Shown: one piece after another, positions 1 through 6,627 of the stretch | Numbering within the stretch: position 1 is the first letter of the stretch | How the letters are laid out: every line of letters starts with the position of its first letter | Source of the DNA: JAIVJN01 sp036732565 | Lineage (GTDB): Bacteria > Acidobacteriota > Vicinamibacteria > Vicinamibacterales > UBA2999 | Direction: 5' to 3' | Length of the DNA: 23,163 nt | Assembly (NCBI GenBank): GCA_036732565.1 | Contig: DAINCF010000032.1 | Coordinates: 1-23,163, forward strand | Made by a program: the position numbers and the translations under genes | Notes under the pieces: model-generated | What the model was told of the DNA's origin: nothing | Seen by the model: only the letters and a program-made list of their open reading frames with translations | The model's database searches: none

Positions 1-1
1 G

Positions 2-286
2 TACGCGATGCATCTCGACGTGTCGGTCGCGCGCGAGCACGTCACGGCGCGCCTCCAGGCGGCCCTTGCTGCAGGCGGCCGCATCGTTGACGAGTCCCAT
101 GCACCATCGAACTGGACGCTCGCCGACCGCGCGGGCAACCGCGTCTGTCTCTGTGCCTGGCCTGACGAGTCCACCCAGAAACACCGGATGGCAAGGCCGC
201 GACGGCGGGCCGGGTCTTCGCGAACCCTTCCGCGAGGCGCTTCCGGATCCGCGGATCGTGCTGAGCGCGGGCGAGCGCGCCGATGA
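2..286 (+). CDS. C-terminal end of a VOC (glyoxalase-like) protein, cut by the window edge, tail disrupted
   Basis: The frame is open from the left edge, so the start lies outside the window. The first ~53 visible residues match the last repeat of the glyoxalase-like (VOC, Glyoxalase_6 type) fold: HLDV near the start, an AALAAGG stretch, then WTLAD and GNRVCLCAW, which is how such proteins normally end. After about position 166 the frame continues to a stop at 286 as an arginine-rich stretch with no family resemblance, and the opposite strand there carries a convincing TetR-type coding segment. I infer that the original 3' end was lost and the present stop is fortuitous. VOC proteins bind small substrates or metals, but the substrate cannot be told from this fragment. 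The fold call is fairly sure; the exact end is not. Confidence 0.55.
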   Translation, partial: YAMHLDVSVAREHVTARLQAALAAGGRIVDESHAPSNWTLADRAGNRVCLCAWPDESTQKHRMARPRRRAGSSRTLPRGASGSADRAERGRARR

Positions 287-473
287 AGTTTTGCACCAAT
301 CCGAAGTGGCGCCGACGCGATGTCTCGATGACACGAGCCGCTCGTGCCAGCCGGAGCACAGAATCGACCGACGACAGTCGCGTCAGGCTCACCGACACGT
401 CGGCGAGCCAGCGATCGAGCCCTTCGATGACGGCCTCTGTCACGAGGGCGTCCTTCGATCGGGAGAGGACCAC
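174..473 (-). pseudogene. TetR-family regulator remnant lacking its helix-turn-helix
   Basis: The minus frame from GTG at 473 has strong coding-type codon use (mostly G/C third bases) for about 100 residues. It reads like the ligand-binding half of a TetR regulator: SKDALV at residues 6-11, the usual junction between the HTH and the C-terminal domain, then GLDRWL, a long amphipathic helix, and FIGALARAQHDPRIRKRL at 63-80. The N-terminal HTH that should precede SKDALV is absent. Upstream the frame holds unrelated residues and a stop at 528-530, and the DoxX-like gene begins at 474. Past residue ~100 the frame turns into arginine-rich noise down to 42, overlapping the VOC fragment. Both ends look broken, so I call it a pseudogene. 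A rearranged but expressed short protein cannot be excluded. Confidence 0.5.
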
Positions 474-830
474 GTGTTCACCGCACTCGCCGTCGTCTCC
501 GTCGTGCTGGCAGCTCTGCTGGCGTCGTCAGCAGCCTTGAAGCTATCGCATCGCCCGTCGGTCGTGAACCGCTACGCACGAGTGGGTGTTCGGGAGCAGC
601 AGCTGAATGCGCTGGCCGGCATTCTGATGCTCGGCGCGGTCGGCGTCCTGATGGGCCTCGCCTGGGCGCCCATCGGCATCGCGGCGGCCGGAGGGCTGGT
701 CGCCTACTTCGCCCTGGCCATCGCTGCCCACATCCGGGCCGGGGATACCACGAACCTGTTGACACCAGTCGTTATAGAAATACTGTCCGTCATCGCATTC
801 GCGCTTCGGCTTGCAAGCAACTCGCATTGA
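474..830 (+). CDS. DoxX-like family four-helix membrane protein
   Basis: About 118 residues starting at GTG 474, with a GGGAGAGG ribosome binding site just upstream (461-468). The longer in-frame ATG at 66 is unlikely because its N-terminal part is noise that overlaps the VOC and TetR fragments. Four hydrophobic segments are visible: residues ~2-20, 45-64, 67-85 and 95-112. The layout fits DoxX_2-type proteins: AALKLSHRPSVV after helix 1, RVGVREQQLNALAG before helix 2, GLAWAPIGIAAAGGLVAYF, and a conserved AHIRAG before the last helix. Members sit in the cytoplasmic membrane, and their biochemical role is poorly known. A TetR remnant diverges directly from the start codon, suggesting a former regulator-target pair. 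Confidence 0.85.
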   Translation: MFTALAVVSVVLAALLASSAALKLSHRPSVVNRYARVGVREQQLNALAGILMLGAVGVLMGLAWAPIGIAAAGGLVAYFALAIAAHIRAGDTTNLLTPVVIEILSVIAFALRLASNSH

Positions 831-868
831 GTCGCGCAATAGCGCATTGAGACCCGGGAGGGGGACAG

Positions 869-1810
869 ATGAAACTCGGACGTTGTCGTGCGGCGGGCCT
901 CTGTGGGGCAATTCTGGCCGTCTGGTGGGTGGTCGGCCCTTCGCCCACACGCGCGCAAACCGCCGCCTCCGCCGACGTCCACCTGCCCATTCAGAACGTC
1001 GCGGGATTGCAGTTGCTTGTGGCAACCGAGCACACGTCGCCCGTTCTCCGCGTTGTCCTCCCTGGTCACCCGACGTCAGATCGGTCGATCGAGATCCTCT
1101 TCCCCGAGCACGTCACCGTCGTCAAACAAGGCCAGGGCTCTGCCCAACAGCTCTATCTGTTCCGTCCCGGACAGCGTGGTGACCGACCGCTATGGCGGCG
1201 CTCCAGTGCATCTCTCGAATACGAGCGTGACCTCGGAGACGGGGTCCATCTGCTCGCGCGAGCCACGCTAGAGGACGACGGCGTGCGCTTCCGCTATGAA
1301 GTGCGAAACGAGTCTCGGGTGGCGTACGACATGATCTATGCCCCGACGGATCCACGACTCACGTCGATTTTCCACGACATGCGTCTTGAGCGCACCTACG
1401 TCCATCACGCTGACGGCTTCGACCTGCTGGCGTCAGAGACGCCACGCCGGCTGACGCTCCCACTGGATCAGTGGCTCCCAGCTCGCTATCTCGCGTCGTT
1501 CACGTGGCCGGTGCCAGCGCAGCGGATCGAGCGTCGCGACGACGGGATTTCGTACTACAACAAGTCCCGAGCGGTCGACATGCCCTTCATCGCCACGGTG
1601 TCCACCGACAAGGCATGGGTGATCGCGAGCTTCGCCCGCACGGCAGGCAACGTGTGGAGCAATCCTGAGCTGACGTGTCAGCACGTCGATCCGCAGACGT
1701 CGCTGCCACCGGGACAGCGCTCGACAATCGAGGTGAAGATGCTAGTCATCCGCGGCTCGTTGGACGATGCGCTGGGGCGGGCGATCCGACAACGTGAGTC
1801 GTTGAAGTAG
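869..1810 (+). CDS. secreted protein of unknown function
   Basis: A 313-residue protein from ATG 869 with a strong GGGAGGGGG ribosome binding site 4 bases upstream. The N-terminus is a Sec signal peptide: KLGRCR, a hydrophobic stretch at ~9-23, then a likely cleavage after TRAQ (~27-30). The mature part is predicted beta-rich: it has many short alternating hydrophobic strands and no membrane segment, cysteine cluster or recognisable catalytic motif. A single tryptophan-rich patch (SFTWPVPAQRIE and NVWSNPELTCQHVDP) is noticeable. It starts 38 bases after the DoxX-like gene and could be co-transcribed with it. I do not recognise the family. A periplasmic or outer-surface role is inferred only from the signal peptide. 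Confidence 0.8.
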   Translation: MKLGRCRAAGLCGAILAVWWVVGPSPTRAQTAASADVHLPIQNVAGLQLLVATEHTSPVLRVVLPGHPTSDRSIEILFPEHVTVVKQGQGSAQQLYLFRPGQRGDRPLWRRSSASLEYERDLGDGVHLLARATLEDDGVRFRYEVRNESRVAYDMIYAPTDPRLTSIFHDMRLERTYVHHADGFDLLASETPRRLTLPLDQWLPARYLASFTWPVPAQRIERRDDGISYYNKSRAVDMPFIATVSTDKAWVIASFARTAGNVWSNPELTCQHVDPQTSLPPGQRSTIEVKMLVIRGSLDDALGRAIRQRESLK

Positions 1811-1872
1811 ACAGAGCATGCTAGATATTTCGGACAGACTACTGATGGCCTCAAGCCGGCTGATCAGGTCGT

Positions 1873-1896
1873 TCCGAATTCTGTCCCGAATTCGGA
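1873..1896. repeat. perfect 9-bp inverted repeat with 6-base spacer
   Basis: TCCGAATTC at 1873-1881 and GAATTCGGA at 1888-1896 are perfect reverse complements separated by TGTCCC. Each arm also contains the palindrome GAATTC. It lies next to the serine-recombinase remnant and 63 bases past the stop of the secreted protein. It could be a dimeric protein-binding site, a weak hairpin or an old recombination end. There is no T-tract, so a terminator is unlikely. Confidence 0.5.
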
Positions 1897-1915
1897 TTGC
1901 TCGACAGGCTTGGGT

Positions 1916-2090
1916 TCCCAAGGTAGTGGTCTTCCGGGCGCAGGATCATTGCCCTGGTGTCGCTTCCCGTTCCACAGGAACTCGCCCGTGTAGATCGATC
2001 GGATTTCGCAGGACGTGGATCCTGTTAGCTGCCCGGGCGCGCTCAGCGATCTGGCGATGCGGAGTCCGACGCCCTGTGCTCGGTGAGCCA
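1916..2090 (-). pseudogene. serine recombinase (Recombinase domain) remnant, frameshifted
   Basis: Two minus-strand frames join into one recognisable stretch. One frame gives QIAERARAANRIHVLRNP. Shifting frame near 1990, the next gives IYTGEFLWNGKRHQGNDPA. Together they match the hallmark of large serine recombinases (PF07508), a motif of the type hxILRNPxYTGxxxWNGKxxxG. Neither the N-terminal resolvase catalytic domain nor the zinc ribbon is present. After GNDPA the match fades, with no LVSRELF-type continuation. This is the dead remains of an integrase or resolvase and evidence that a mobile element once sat here. No attachment site could be identified. Confidence 0.55.
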
Positions 2091-2198
2091 TTGATCGCTC
2101 ATCTGCCCCAGAGGCGCAATATCTAGCCGAGCGCGCGTCCAGGCGATTGCCCCGAGTGAGGCAGCCAACATGACACTGAGTGCGATGATGGTCAGCAT
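2043..2198 (-). CDS. small single-pass membrane protein, hypothetical
   Basis: Starting at ATG 2198 this reads 51 residues: an N-terminal hydrophobic helix (LTIIALSVMLAASLGAIAW, residues 2-20), a short basic turn (TRAR), then a polar tail containing LGQMSDQWLTEHRASD. The topology suggests an anchored protein with a cytoplasmic or periplasmic tail. A longer in-frame ATG at 2426 exists, but its extra N-terminal part is low-complexity and unlikely. No clear ribosome binding site precedes 2198, and its 3' end overlaps the out-of-frame recombinase remnant. It may therefore be a fragment. The family is not recognised. Confidence 0.35.
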   Translation of the reverse strand: MLTIIALSVMLAASLGAIAWTRARLDIAPLGQMSDQWLTEHRASDSASPDR

Positions 2199-2439
2199 GG
2201 GCGGTTTCGAAGTGTGGACGTCAAGGTTACGTTCACCGATCATCGCAGGCTGATGCGTTGCTGTCTGTGCATCAGTGCACAGGCGAGGCGTCGGTCTGGC
2301 GATGAGCGCCATCACGATGTTCCCCGCGATGAGCTCTTCACCGTTCGCGGGCACCCACCCGGTTCCCATGGTTACTGGTGGGGGACTATTCCTGTTCGTC
2401 GTCGGCATCTCGATCATGGCCGGCACCTAGCGCCGCGGC

Positions 2440-2628
2440 GATTGTGGCCATGTTTCATCACGGGGCATCGTGGTCGCGTCGCCTTTTTCTGGCCGCCAAA
2501 TAGTGCAATCGAATCCCGTTGACGTCCGCGACGCGGCTGTCGATGGCGACCGGCGGCTGCGCGGCAACGCTGGTAGCGACGCTCGTCGCCGTCACGACGG
2601 CGATGAACGTGCGAGTGACCGCGCGCAT
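2440..2628 (-). pseudogene. N-terminus of a secreted alpha/beta hydrolase, truncated
   Basis: The minus frame from ATG 2628 gives a signal peptide (RTFIAVVTATSVATSVAAQ) followed by VADVNGIRLHYLAA. This is the typical first beta strand of exported alpha/beta hydrolases just before the oxyanion-hole HG loop. At about 2490 the frame breaks. The shifted frame contains KGDATTMPRDETWPQ, loosely like a degraded continuation, and soon reaches a stop. The nucleophile elbow, acid and histidine regions are missing altogether. I call it a pseudogene start with no function expected. Confidence 0.5.
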
Positions 2629-2683
2629 CGTGAGATGCATGGATGCCGTTGGAAGAGTTTTGAACGCCTAGAGAACCCGTTGT

Positions 2684-2881
2684 TCAGAGGTCAACAGGAA
2701 GCATTCGCCGCGCCTTGGCATTCGTAGGGTTGCTCCATGGCTCGAGAGACTCGGCCTCGATGGTCGGCGCCGATTCAGGTGTACTCACGACTCGAACGTC
2801 GGATCGCGCCAACTCGGCGAGGATGCGCTCTCGACGCGCGCGAATCTCGAGAAATGTGGCATACGACACCACCGTCGCCAT
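2684..2881 (-). CDS. small hypothetical protein, last gene of the 5064-2684 cluster
   Basis: A 65-residue protein from ATG 2881. The start is well supported by AGGGAGGT six bases upstream. The N-terminal half is a charged amphipathic helix (YATFLEIRARRERILAELARSD); the rest is acidic and probably disordered. There is no signal peptide or membrane segment, so it is predicted to be cytoplasmic. It lies 54 bases downstream of the secreted protein ending at 2936, in the same orientation, and probably shares its transcript. The family is not recognised; size and helix suggest a binding or accessory protein, but that is only inference. Confidence 0.6.
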   Translation of the reverse strand: MATVVSYATFLEIRARRERILAELARSDVRVVSTPESAPTIEAESLEPWSNPTNAKARRMLPVDL

Positions 2882-2935
2882 TGATTACCTCCCTGACACC
2901 GGCGGTTCCAATCACGTGGGTCGCGTGAGAGGTCC

Positions 2936-3607
2936 TTACGGACGAAACGCTGCCCGGTTGACTTGCCGCGAAGCCTCTTCCTGATCTCGGCTCGCCTGCG
3001 TCTGCTGCTGTTCCCGCTCGGCCGCACGAAGAGGCGCGTTGACACGCTCCACCCAGATCGCATCGGCAGCGGCCACGGTCGCCAATGCCTCGCCGCGCTT
3101 CGACACGATCACCAATGCGAAGATCGAAGGAGGCCGCGACGTGAGACTGACAGTGTGCTCGACGTCATCCCAGGAAACGATGAGCGCCCCGCCGTTGCCA
3201 ATCGTGCTCCGCGCGGGGGGCAGGAAGCCGGTGGATCGCAAGGTCGCCAAGCCAAATGCCTTCGACAACGCCTCCACCATGTCCTCTGGCGTCATGCCCA
3301 CGGTCCGTCGCGGGTCGTAGTCGACGACGATGCGAAACAATTCGTCGTTGTAGAAGCTGAATACGACCTTGCCGACTGCCTCAGGTGACTGCGCTTCGCC
3401 GGTCGGCTGCCACATCAGTTCCTGCAGGAGCACAGGACGTTGCGAGACCACGCGTGGCTCGGGCGAGATGCCAGCCTGGGCGGCGATCGTCGCCAGACTC
3501 GCACCCAGATGGAAGTTGCGGTAGATGGCCAGGCTTTGTGCCGAGGCCGTGCACACGAACACCACTGTCCAGGCCACAACCAACGTGAGCATGCGAAACC
3601 CATTCAT
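2936..3607 (-). CDS. secreted protein, paralog of the 4366-5064 gene
   Basis: A 223-residue protein from ATG 3607 with AAGGAG six bases upstream. It has a Sec signal peptide (hydrophobic residues ~6-20, likely cleavage after SAQ at 22-24). The mature protein aligns along most of its length with the product of 4366-5064. Shared features are YRxxHLG near the mature start, QRPVLLQELMWQP / ERPVLTQELEWRP, VVFSFYxDxLxRIxVxYD, and a charged helical tail ending N(R/K)AAF(R/K)P. The body looks like an alpha/beta domain that could pack as a small periplasmic binding or scaffold domain. The last ~45 residues are Gln/Glu/Arg-rich and probably helical. No enzyme motif is visible and the function is unknown. 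The tandem paralogy implies a related but distinct role. Confidence 0.8.
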   Translation of the reverse strand: MNGFRMLTLVVAWTVVFVCTASAQSLAIYRNFHLGASLATIAAQAGISPEPRVVSQRPVLLQELMWQPTGEAQSPEAVGKVVFSFYNDELFRIVVDYDPRRTVGMTPEDMVEALSKAFGLATLRSTGFLPPARSTIGNGGALIVSWDDVEHTVSLTSRPPSIFALVIVSKRGEALATVAAADAIWVERVNAPLRAAEREQQQTQASRDQEEASRQVNRAAFRP

Positions 3608-3672
3608 CGGAATCTCCTTGAGAGCGATCCGCAGGCGCTCAATGCGCCTGCAGACCTCGGCACGCGTCGCGC

Positions 3673-3927
3673 CTAGCCGCGCTCGAAGTCGAATCGATCG
3701 AGATCAAGCGCATCGGGTTTGCTGAGCGGCGACGCGCTCGTCACCCTCACGGGCGCCAATCGGGGGGGCCTGGTGAAATACAGGATCGATAGCGCGGCGG
3801 TGCCAAGCAATCCTGCGACCATGATGCCGCTGTTACCGGCCGCCCAACCCGGCAACCCAATCCAGACGATCGAAAAAGCCATCACGCAGAACAGGATCGG
3901 TCTTCCGCATCTGAACACATGTGTCAC
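3673..3927 (-). CDS. small two-helix membrane protein
   Basis: The start is GTG 3927, chosen because GAGGAG lies seven bases upstream; the longer frame to 3975 begins with TTG and lacks a ribosome binding site. The product is 84 residues with two hydrophobic helices (~10-25 and ~32-50), followed by a polar C-terminal tail ending in an acidic/aromatic run (DALDLDRFDFERG). It sits between the frameshifted ORF upstream and the secreted paralog downstream, all on the minus strand. It is an obvious candidate membrane partner for the secreted proteins of the cluster, though this rests on context only. The family is not recognised. Confidence 0.65.
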   Translation of the reverse strand: MTHVFRCGRPILFCVMAFSIVWIGLPGWAAGNSGIMVAGLLGTAALSILYFTRPPRLAPVRVTSASPLSKPDALDLDRFDFERG

Positions 3928-3979
3928 TCTTCGCTCCTCATCTCTCGACTTGCGCAGCGCGTCGAGCGGTCGCAAATCA

Positions 3980-4355
3980 TCAATTACGCGGCGACTCTTG
4001 CCGGCGGCGCGACCGGACCAGCGGCCACGTCTCGGTCGGCTCGACGATCACTGCCTGGCCACGGCTGTCGACTGAACGGAGGGAGTCGATCACCGCGCGG
4101 AGTCGAGCACGTGCGAAGCAACTCCAGGTTGTCCGCGCCAGCACCAAGCAGTCGAAGCGCACGTTCCCAGAGTCGTCGCGCGTCGGCGTGCGGACAGTTG
4201 TCCCAGTCTGGATGGCCGTCCGGCGCGAAGCCGAGCCTGATGAGCGCGGTTCGGTGCTGCTCCATGATGCCGTGCCAGTGCTCCAGGTCATGTGCGAGCG
4301 CGAGCGCCTCGTCGGTGCCCACACGATTGAGAAACGCGCGGTAGATGTCTCGCAT
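3980..4355 (-). pseudogene. hypothetical protein ORF with an apparent frameshift near 4110-4120
   Basis: From ATG 4355, ten bases after the stop of the upstream paralog, the frame encodes a helical polar protein with DLEHWHGIMEQHRTALIRLGF and the distinctive GHPDWDNCPHADARRLWERALRLLG. Around residue 80 (plus coordinates ~4110-4120) this frame loses coding character and drifts to a stop at 3984. The neighbouring frame takes over with strong G/C third bases and a sensible sequence (RARLRAVIDSLRSVDSRGQ, then VIVEPTETWPLV) to a TGA at 3980. Removing one base joins them into ~125 residues. It may be a genuine pseudogene, a sequencing error or a programmed shift; I see no slippery heptamer. The product has no signal peptide and the function is unknown. 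Confidence 0.55.
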
Positions 4356-4365
4356 GATGATCTCG

Positions 4366-5064
4366 TTACGGTTTGAACGCCGCCTTGTTCGTGGGGCGGA
4401 CTCTTTCCTGGGCGAGACGCTGGGCGTCCGCTGCCTCGCGTGCCTTCAAGGCCTCGCGCGCGGGCCGCTCCGAGAGATTGAGCCGGGTAGCTTCCAGGTC
4501 GGCGTGTCGAGCATCCGTCGCCACGTGTTTGGCGAGTATCACGAGACTCAGCGGGACGAGGTAAGCCCCGCGCACGAGCACGATCGAGTGCTCGGCGTTC
4601 TCCCAACGGGACACAACGCGGTACCGCTCGGCGAGATCTGGCGTTTCAAACGGGGGCAACGCGTTCGCGGCGGCACCCGTGAGAGGCGTGAAGAGCGTGC
4701 CAAATGCCGCACTGAGAGAGTCGACGAGATCTGCATCCGTCAAGCCATCAATCCGCGTACGGTCGTAAGTAACCAGGATTCGATACAACTGGTCGAGATA
4801 AAAGCTGAATACGACACGTTGCACAGGATCGTCTCTGAAAATCGAGCCACCGAGGCTGTGCGGGCGCCATTCCAGCTCCTGCGTCAGCACCGGGCGCTCG
4901 TGGACGACCTTGATGTCGGTGGGCGACGCGCCAGTTACCGCAATGACGCTCTTCAGGCCGTCACCCAGGTGCACGCCGCGATACGCAGACAAATCTTGCC
5001 CAAGAACCGGGCCGCCCACGAGGGCAAGTGAGAAGCACAGACTGGCGACGTAACAGCCGTTCAT
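4366..5064 (-). CDS. secreted protein, paralog of the 2936-3607 gene, first of the cluster
   Basis: A 232-residue protein from ATG 5064 with AAAGG seven bases upstream. The signal peptide is hydrophobic over ~5-20 with a probable cleavage after VLGQ (~20-23). The mature chain begins DLSAYRGVHLG and carries ERPVLTQELEWRP, VVFSFYLDQLYRILVTYD, a mid-domain around DLVDSLSAAFG, and a long charged helix ending NKAAFKP. All of these correspond to the paralog at 2936-3607, so the two arose by duplication and have diverged. It heads a run of five same-strand genes with gaps of 10-65 bases, which looks like an operon. There are no cysteines near the mature start for lipid attachment, so it is predicted soluble in the periplasm. 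No catalytic signature is seen. Confidence 0.8.
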   Translation of the reverse strand: MNGCYVASLCFSLALVGGPVLGQDLSAYRGVHLGDGLKSVIAVTGASPTDIKVVHERPVLTQELEWRPHSLGGSIFRDDPVQRVVFSFYLDQLYRILVTYDRTRIDGLTDADLVDSLSAAFGTLFTPLTGAAANALPPFETPDLAERYRVVSRWENAEHSIVLVRGAYLVPLSLVILAKHVATDARHADLEATRLNLSERPAREALKAREAADAQRLAQERVRPTNKAAFKP

Positions 5065-5184
5065 TGCGGGCCTTTCATGCTGCTAACGAGGGACTCATCA
5101 GCAACGCTTCCAGAGTACGACGGCCCTTCGGATCACGCTGTGCAATCGGGGACAGAGTTGATAGACATCCGCCCGTACACTTTG

Positions 5185-5391
5185 ATGATGGAACGTAGAT
5201 ACGTGAAAGCAGTGATAACGGTGGCGTGGTTACTGGTCGTCGGCGCGGCGGGGCTGGCGAGTTCTCTGGTGTCCGGATATGCCTGGGGCGTCGTGGCGCT
5301 GCTGGCCGTCATGCCGCCCTACATGATGATTCGTTTTTGGAATGATCCTCCGCAGACGATGTCGGAGAGCATCCGCGCGATTACCCGGTGA
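5185..5391 (+). CDS. small two-helix membrane protein, hypothetical
   Basis: Starts at ATG 5185 or ATG 5188; the longer frame back to 5077 has no hydrophobic or family-like content and would cover the promoter region. The protein is 67-68 residues: a short basic N-terminus (ERRYVK), helix AVITVAWLLVVGAAGLASSL, helix GVVALLAVMPPYMMI, then the conserved-looking tail RFWNDPPQTMSESIRA. I recall similar short proteins in Acidobacteriota genomes, always unnamed. There is no Shine-Dalgarno sequence. A TACACT hexamer at 5176-5181 lies exactly seven bases before ATG 5188, so a leaderless transcript is plausible. It diverges from the 5064 cluster, and the function is unknown. Confidence 0.7.
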   Translation: MMERRYVKAVITVAWLLVVGAAGLASSLVSGYAWGVVALLAVMPPYMMIRFWNDPPQTMSESIRAITR

Positions 5392-5421
5392 CGCCAGATC
5401 TGTAAGCCGTCGGCCTTCTCG

Positions 5422-5799
5422 CTAGGTGGGTTCGAAAGTTTTCACGTCTTGAATGTCACGCAGGGTCCGGCGCATCTCTTCGACCATCTTCATCTTCTCG
5501 AGCGACGCGCTCAGCGTATCGGCGGTTACGCGCAGGGCATCCACAACCGCCTGCCGTGAAGCGTCCGCCGCGCTGCGCGCGTCCTCGCTCTCCTTCCGCG
5601 CATTCTCGGCCGCGACGCGCGATTCCTCGTAGGACGCCCGCGTCGCCTCAGCCCCTTCGCGGAACCGCTCGCGCTCCTCTCGCATCAGTTCGAGCGCCTC
5701 GCGGTGACGATCCCAGACCTTACGCGCTTCTTCCGCAACTCGTCGGAACTGTTCCGCCTCCGCCCTCGTCGCTTCCGCAGCATCGTGTGATCTGTTCAT
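5422..5799 (-). CDS. coiled-coil protein, hypothetical
   Basis: A 125-residue protein from ATG 5799. Nearly the whole length (residues ~5-115) is one predicted helix rich in Ala, Glu and Arg. Repeated units of the type E-A-x-R-x-x-A-E are seen in RAEAEQFRRVAEEARK, REGAEATRASYEESR and AENARKESEDARSAADASR. There is no signal peptide or membrane segment, so it is probably a cytoplasmic coiled coil that self-associates. Upstream a GGAG lies about twelve bases before the start. It follows the Crp/Fnr-type regulator at 5920-6627 in the same direction with a 120-base gap and could be its downstream companion. No function can be assigned. Confidence 0.7.
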   Translation of the reverse strand: MNRSHDAAEATRAEAEQFRRVAEEARKVWDRHREALELMREERERFREGAEATRASYEESRVAAENARKESEDARSAADASRQAVVDALRVTADTLSASLEKMKMVEEMRRTLRDIQDVKTFEPT

Positions 5800-5919
5800 C
5801 GTCTATCCGCCTCTCCGAATGTGCCGAGAGCATGTACGAGCTTACCAACTCCCCCACACTACGAATGTCCTCAAACGAACATCGATGTAACTCGGCGGTC
5901 GGCCGCCACGAGGCGGTAC

Positions 5920-6627
5920 TCAGTCTCGCAGGACGACGCTCAGGAGAGAGTTGTTGATCTTCAGGCCGCCGTTGTATTCGATGAAGCCGAGCTTCCGGAA
6001 CTTGTTCATGAAGAAGTTCACGCGCGAACGCGTGGTCCCAACCATCTCGGCGAGGGTTTCCTGCGACACTCTCGGCACCGCGCGGTGAGATGCCTCGGGC
6101 TCACCGTAACGCGCCAGGAGCAAAAGGGTGCGCGCGAGCCGCTTCTCGCTGGAGTTGAAGAGCTGGTCGACGAGGTCTTCCTCGATGCGGATGTTTCTCG
6201 TCAGCATGTGCGTCAGGAACCGATCAGCAAACGCGGGCTGCGCGTGGAGCTGTCGCACCATCTCTTGCTTCTCCACGACGATGATCGTGCACACCGCCAT
6301 GGCCGAGGCCGTTGCCATGCGGTATGACTGCCCGACCAGACAGCCCTCACCAAAGAAATGGCCACTGTCCAGGACGGCGATCACCGCCTCCTTTCCGGCG
6401 TCCGACAAGACCGAGAGGCGCACGGTGCCGTGCTCGACGTACATGACGCTGGTCGCCGGATCCCCCTGAGCGAAGATCGTCGTTCCAGCCTCGTACTCGA
6501 CACGCTGCACCCGCACGTCGGCCCAATCGACGAGGGCAACGGGTTTCGTCGCCGGGATGTCTTTCGACCTGCTCAGGCTCTTCACCCGGCCGAGAGCACC
6601 TCCCGACTGGGGCTTACGACTTGCCAT
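5920..6627 (-). CDS. Crp/Fnr-family transcriptional regulator
   Basis: A 235-residue protein from ATG 6627. A Lys/Arg-rich N-terminal extension (~1-30) is followed by a cyclic-nucleotide-binding beta roll at ~35-130. This contains YEAGTTIFAQGDPATSVMYVEHGTVRLSV, and GHFFGEGCLVG in place of the phosphate-binding cassette of true CRP. A long dimerisation helix then leads to a winged helix at ~165-225 with VSQETLAEMVGTTRSRVNFFMNKFRKLGFIEY. The recognition helix (TTRSRVNFFMNKF) is typical of Crp-type HTH domains. The N-terminal cysteines of the oxygen-sensing FNR group are absent, and the cassette does not carry the full cAMP-contact pattern, so its ligand is unknown. It would act as a dimer on promoter DNA. 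A coiled-coil gene follows downstream. Confidence 0.92.
   Translation of the reverse strand: MASRKPQSGGALGRVKSLSRSKDIPATKPVALVDWADVRVQRVEYEAGTTIFAQGDPATSVMYVEHGTVRLSVLSDAGKEAVIAVLDSGHFFGEGCLVGQSYRMATASAMAVCTIIVVEKQEMVRQLHAQPAFADRFLTHMLTRNIRIEEDLVDQLFNSSEKRLARTLLLLARYGEPEASHRAVPRVSQETLAEMVGTTRSRVNFFMNKFRKLGFIEYNGGLKINNSLLSVVLRD

Larger units (their letters stand above)
1811..2683. other. low-coding interval with gene remnants
   Basis: This ~870-base stretch holds no full-length gene. What can be supported is a frameshifted serine-recombinase scrap (~1916-2090, minus), a short membrane ORF (2043-2198, minus) and the truncated start of an alpha/beta hydrolase (~2440-2628, minus), each listed separately. 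A 42-codon plus-strand ORF at 2302-2430 ends in a hydrophobic segment (GGGLFLFVVGISIMAG) but has no good ribosome binding site. I regard it as possible but unproven. The longer ORFs crossing the interval are arginine/serine-rich and look like noise. Confidence 0.6.

Noticed and set aside
66..473. Long plus-strand frame that would extend the DoxX-like protein to 254 residues
   Set aside because: Its first ~136 residues are off-frame noise across the VOC and TetR fragments, and a proper ribosome binding site precedes GTG 474.
2043..2426. A 127-residue minus frame starting at 2426
   Set aside because: Only the C-terminal ~51 residues (from ATG 2198) look protein-like; the upstream part is low-complexity.
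5158..5181. TTGATA / TACACT as a complete -35/-10 promoter
   Set aside because: The spacing is only 12 bases, too short for a sigma-70 promoter, so only the -10 candidate was kept.
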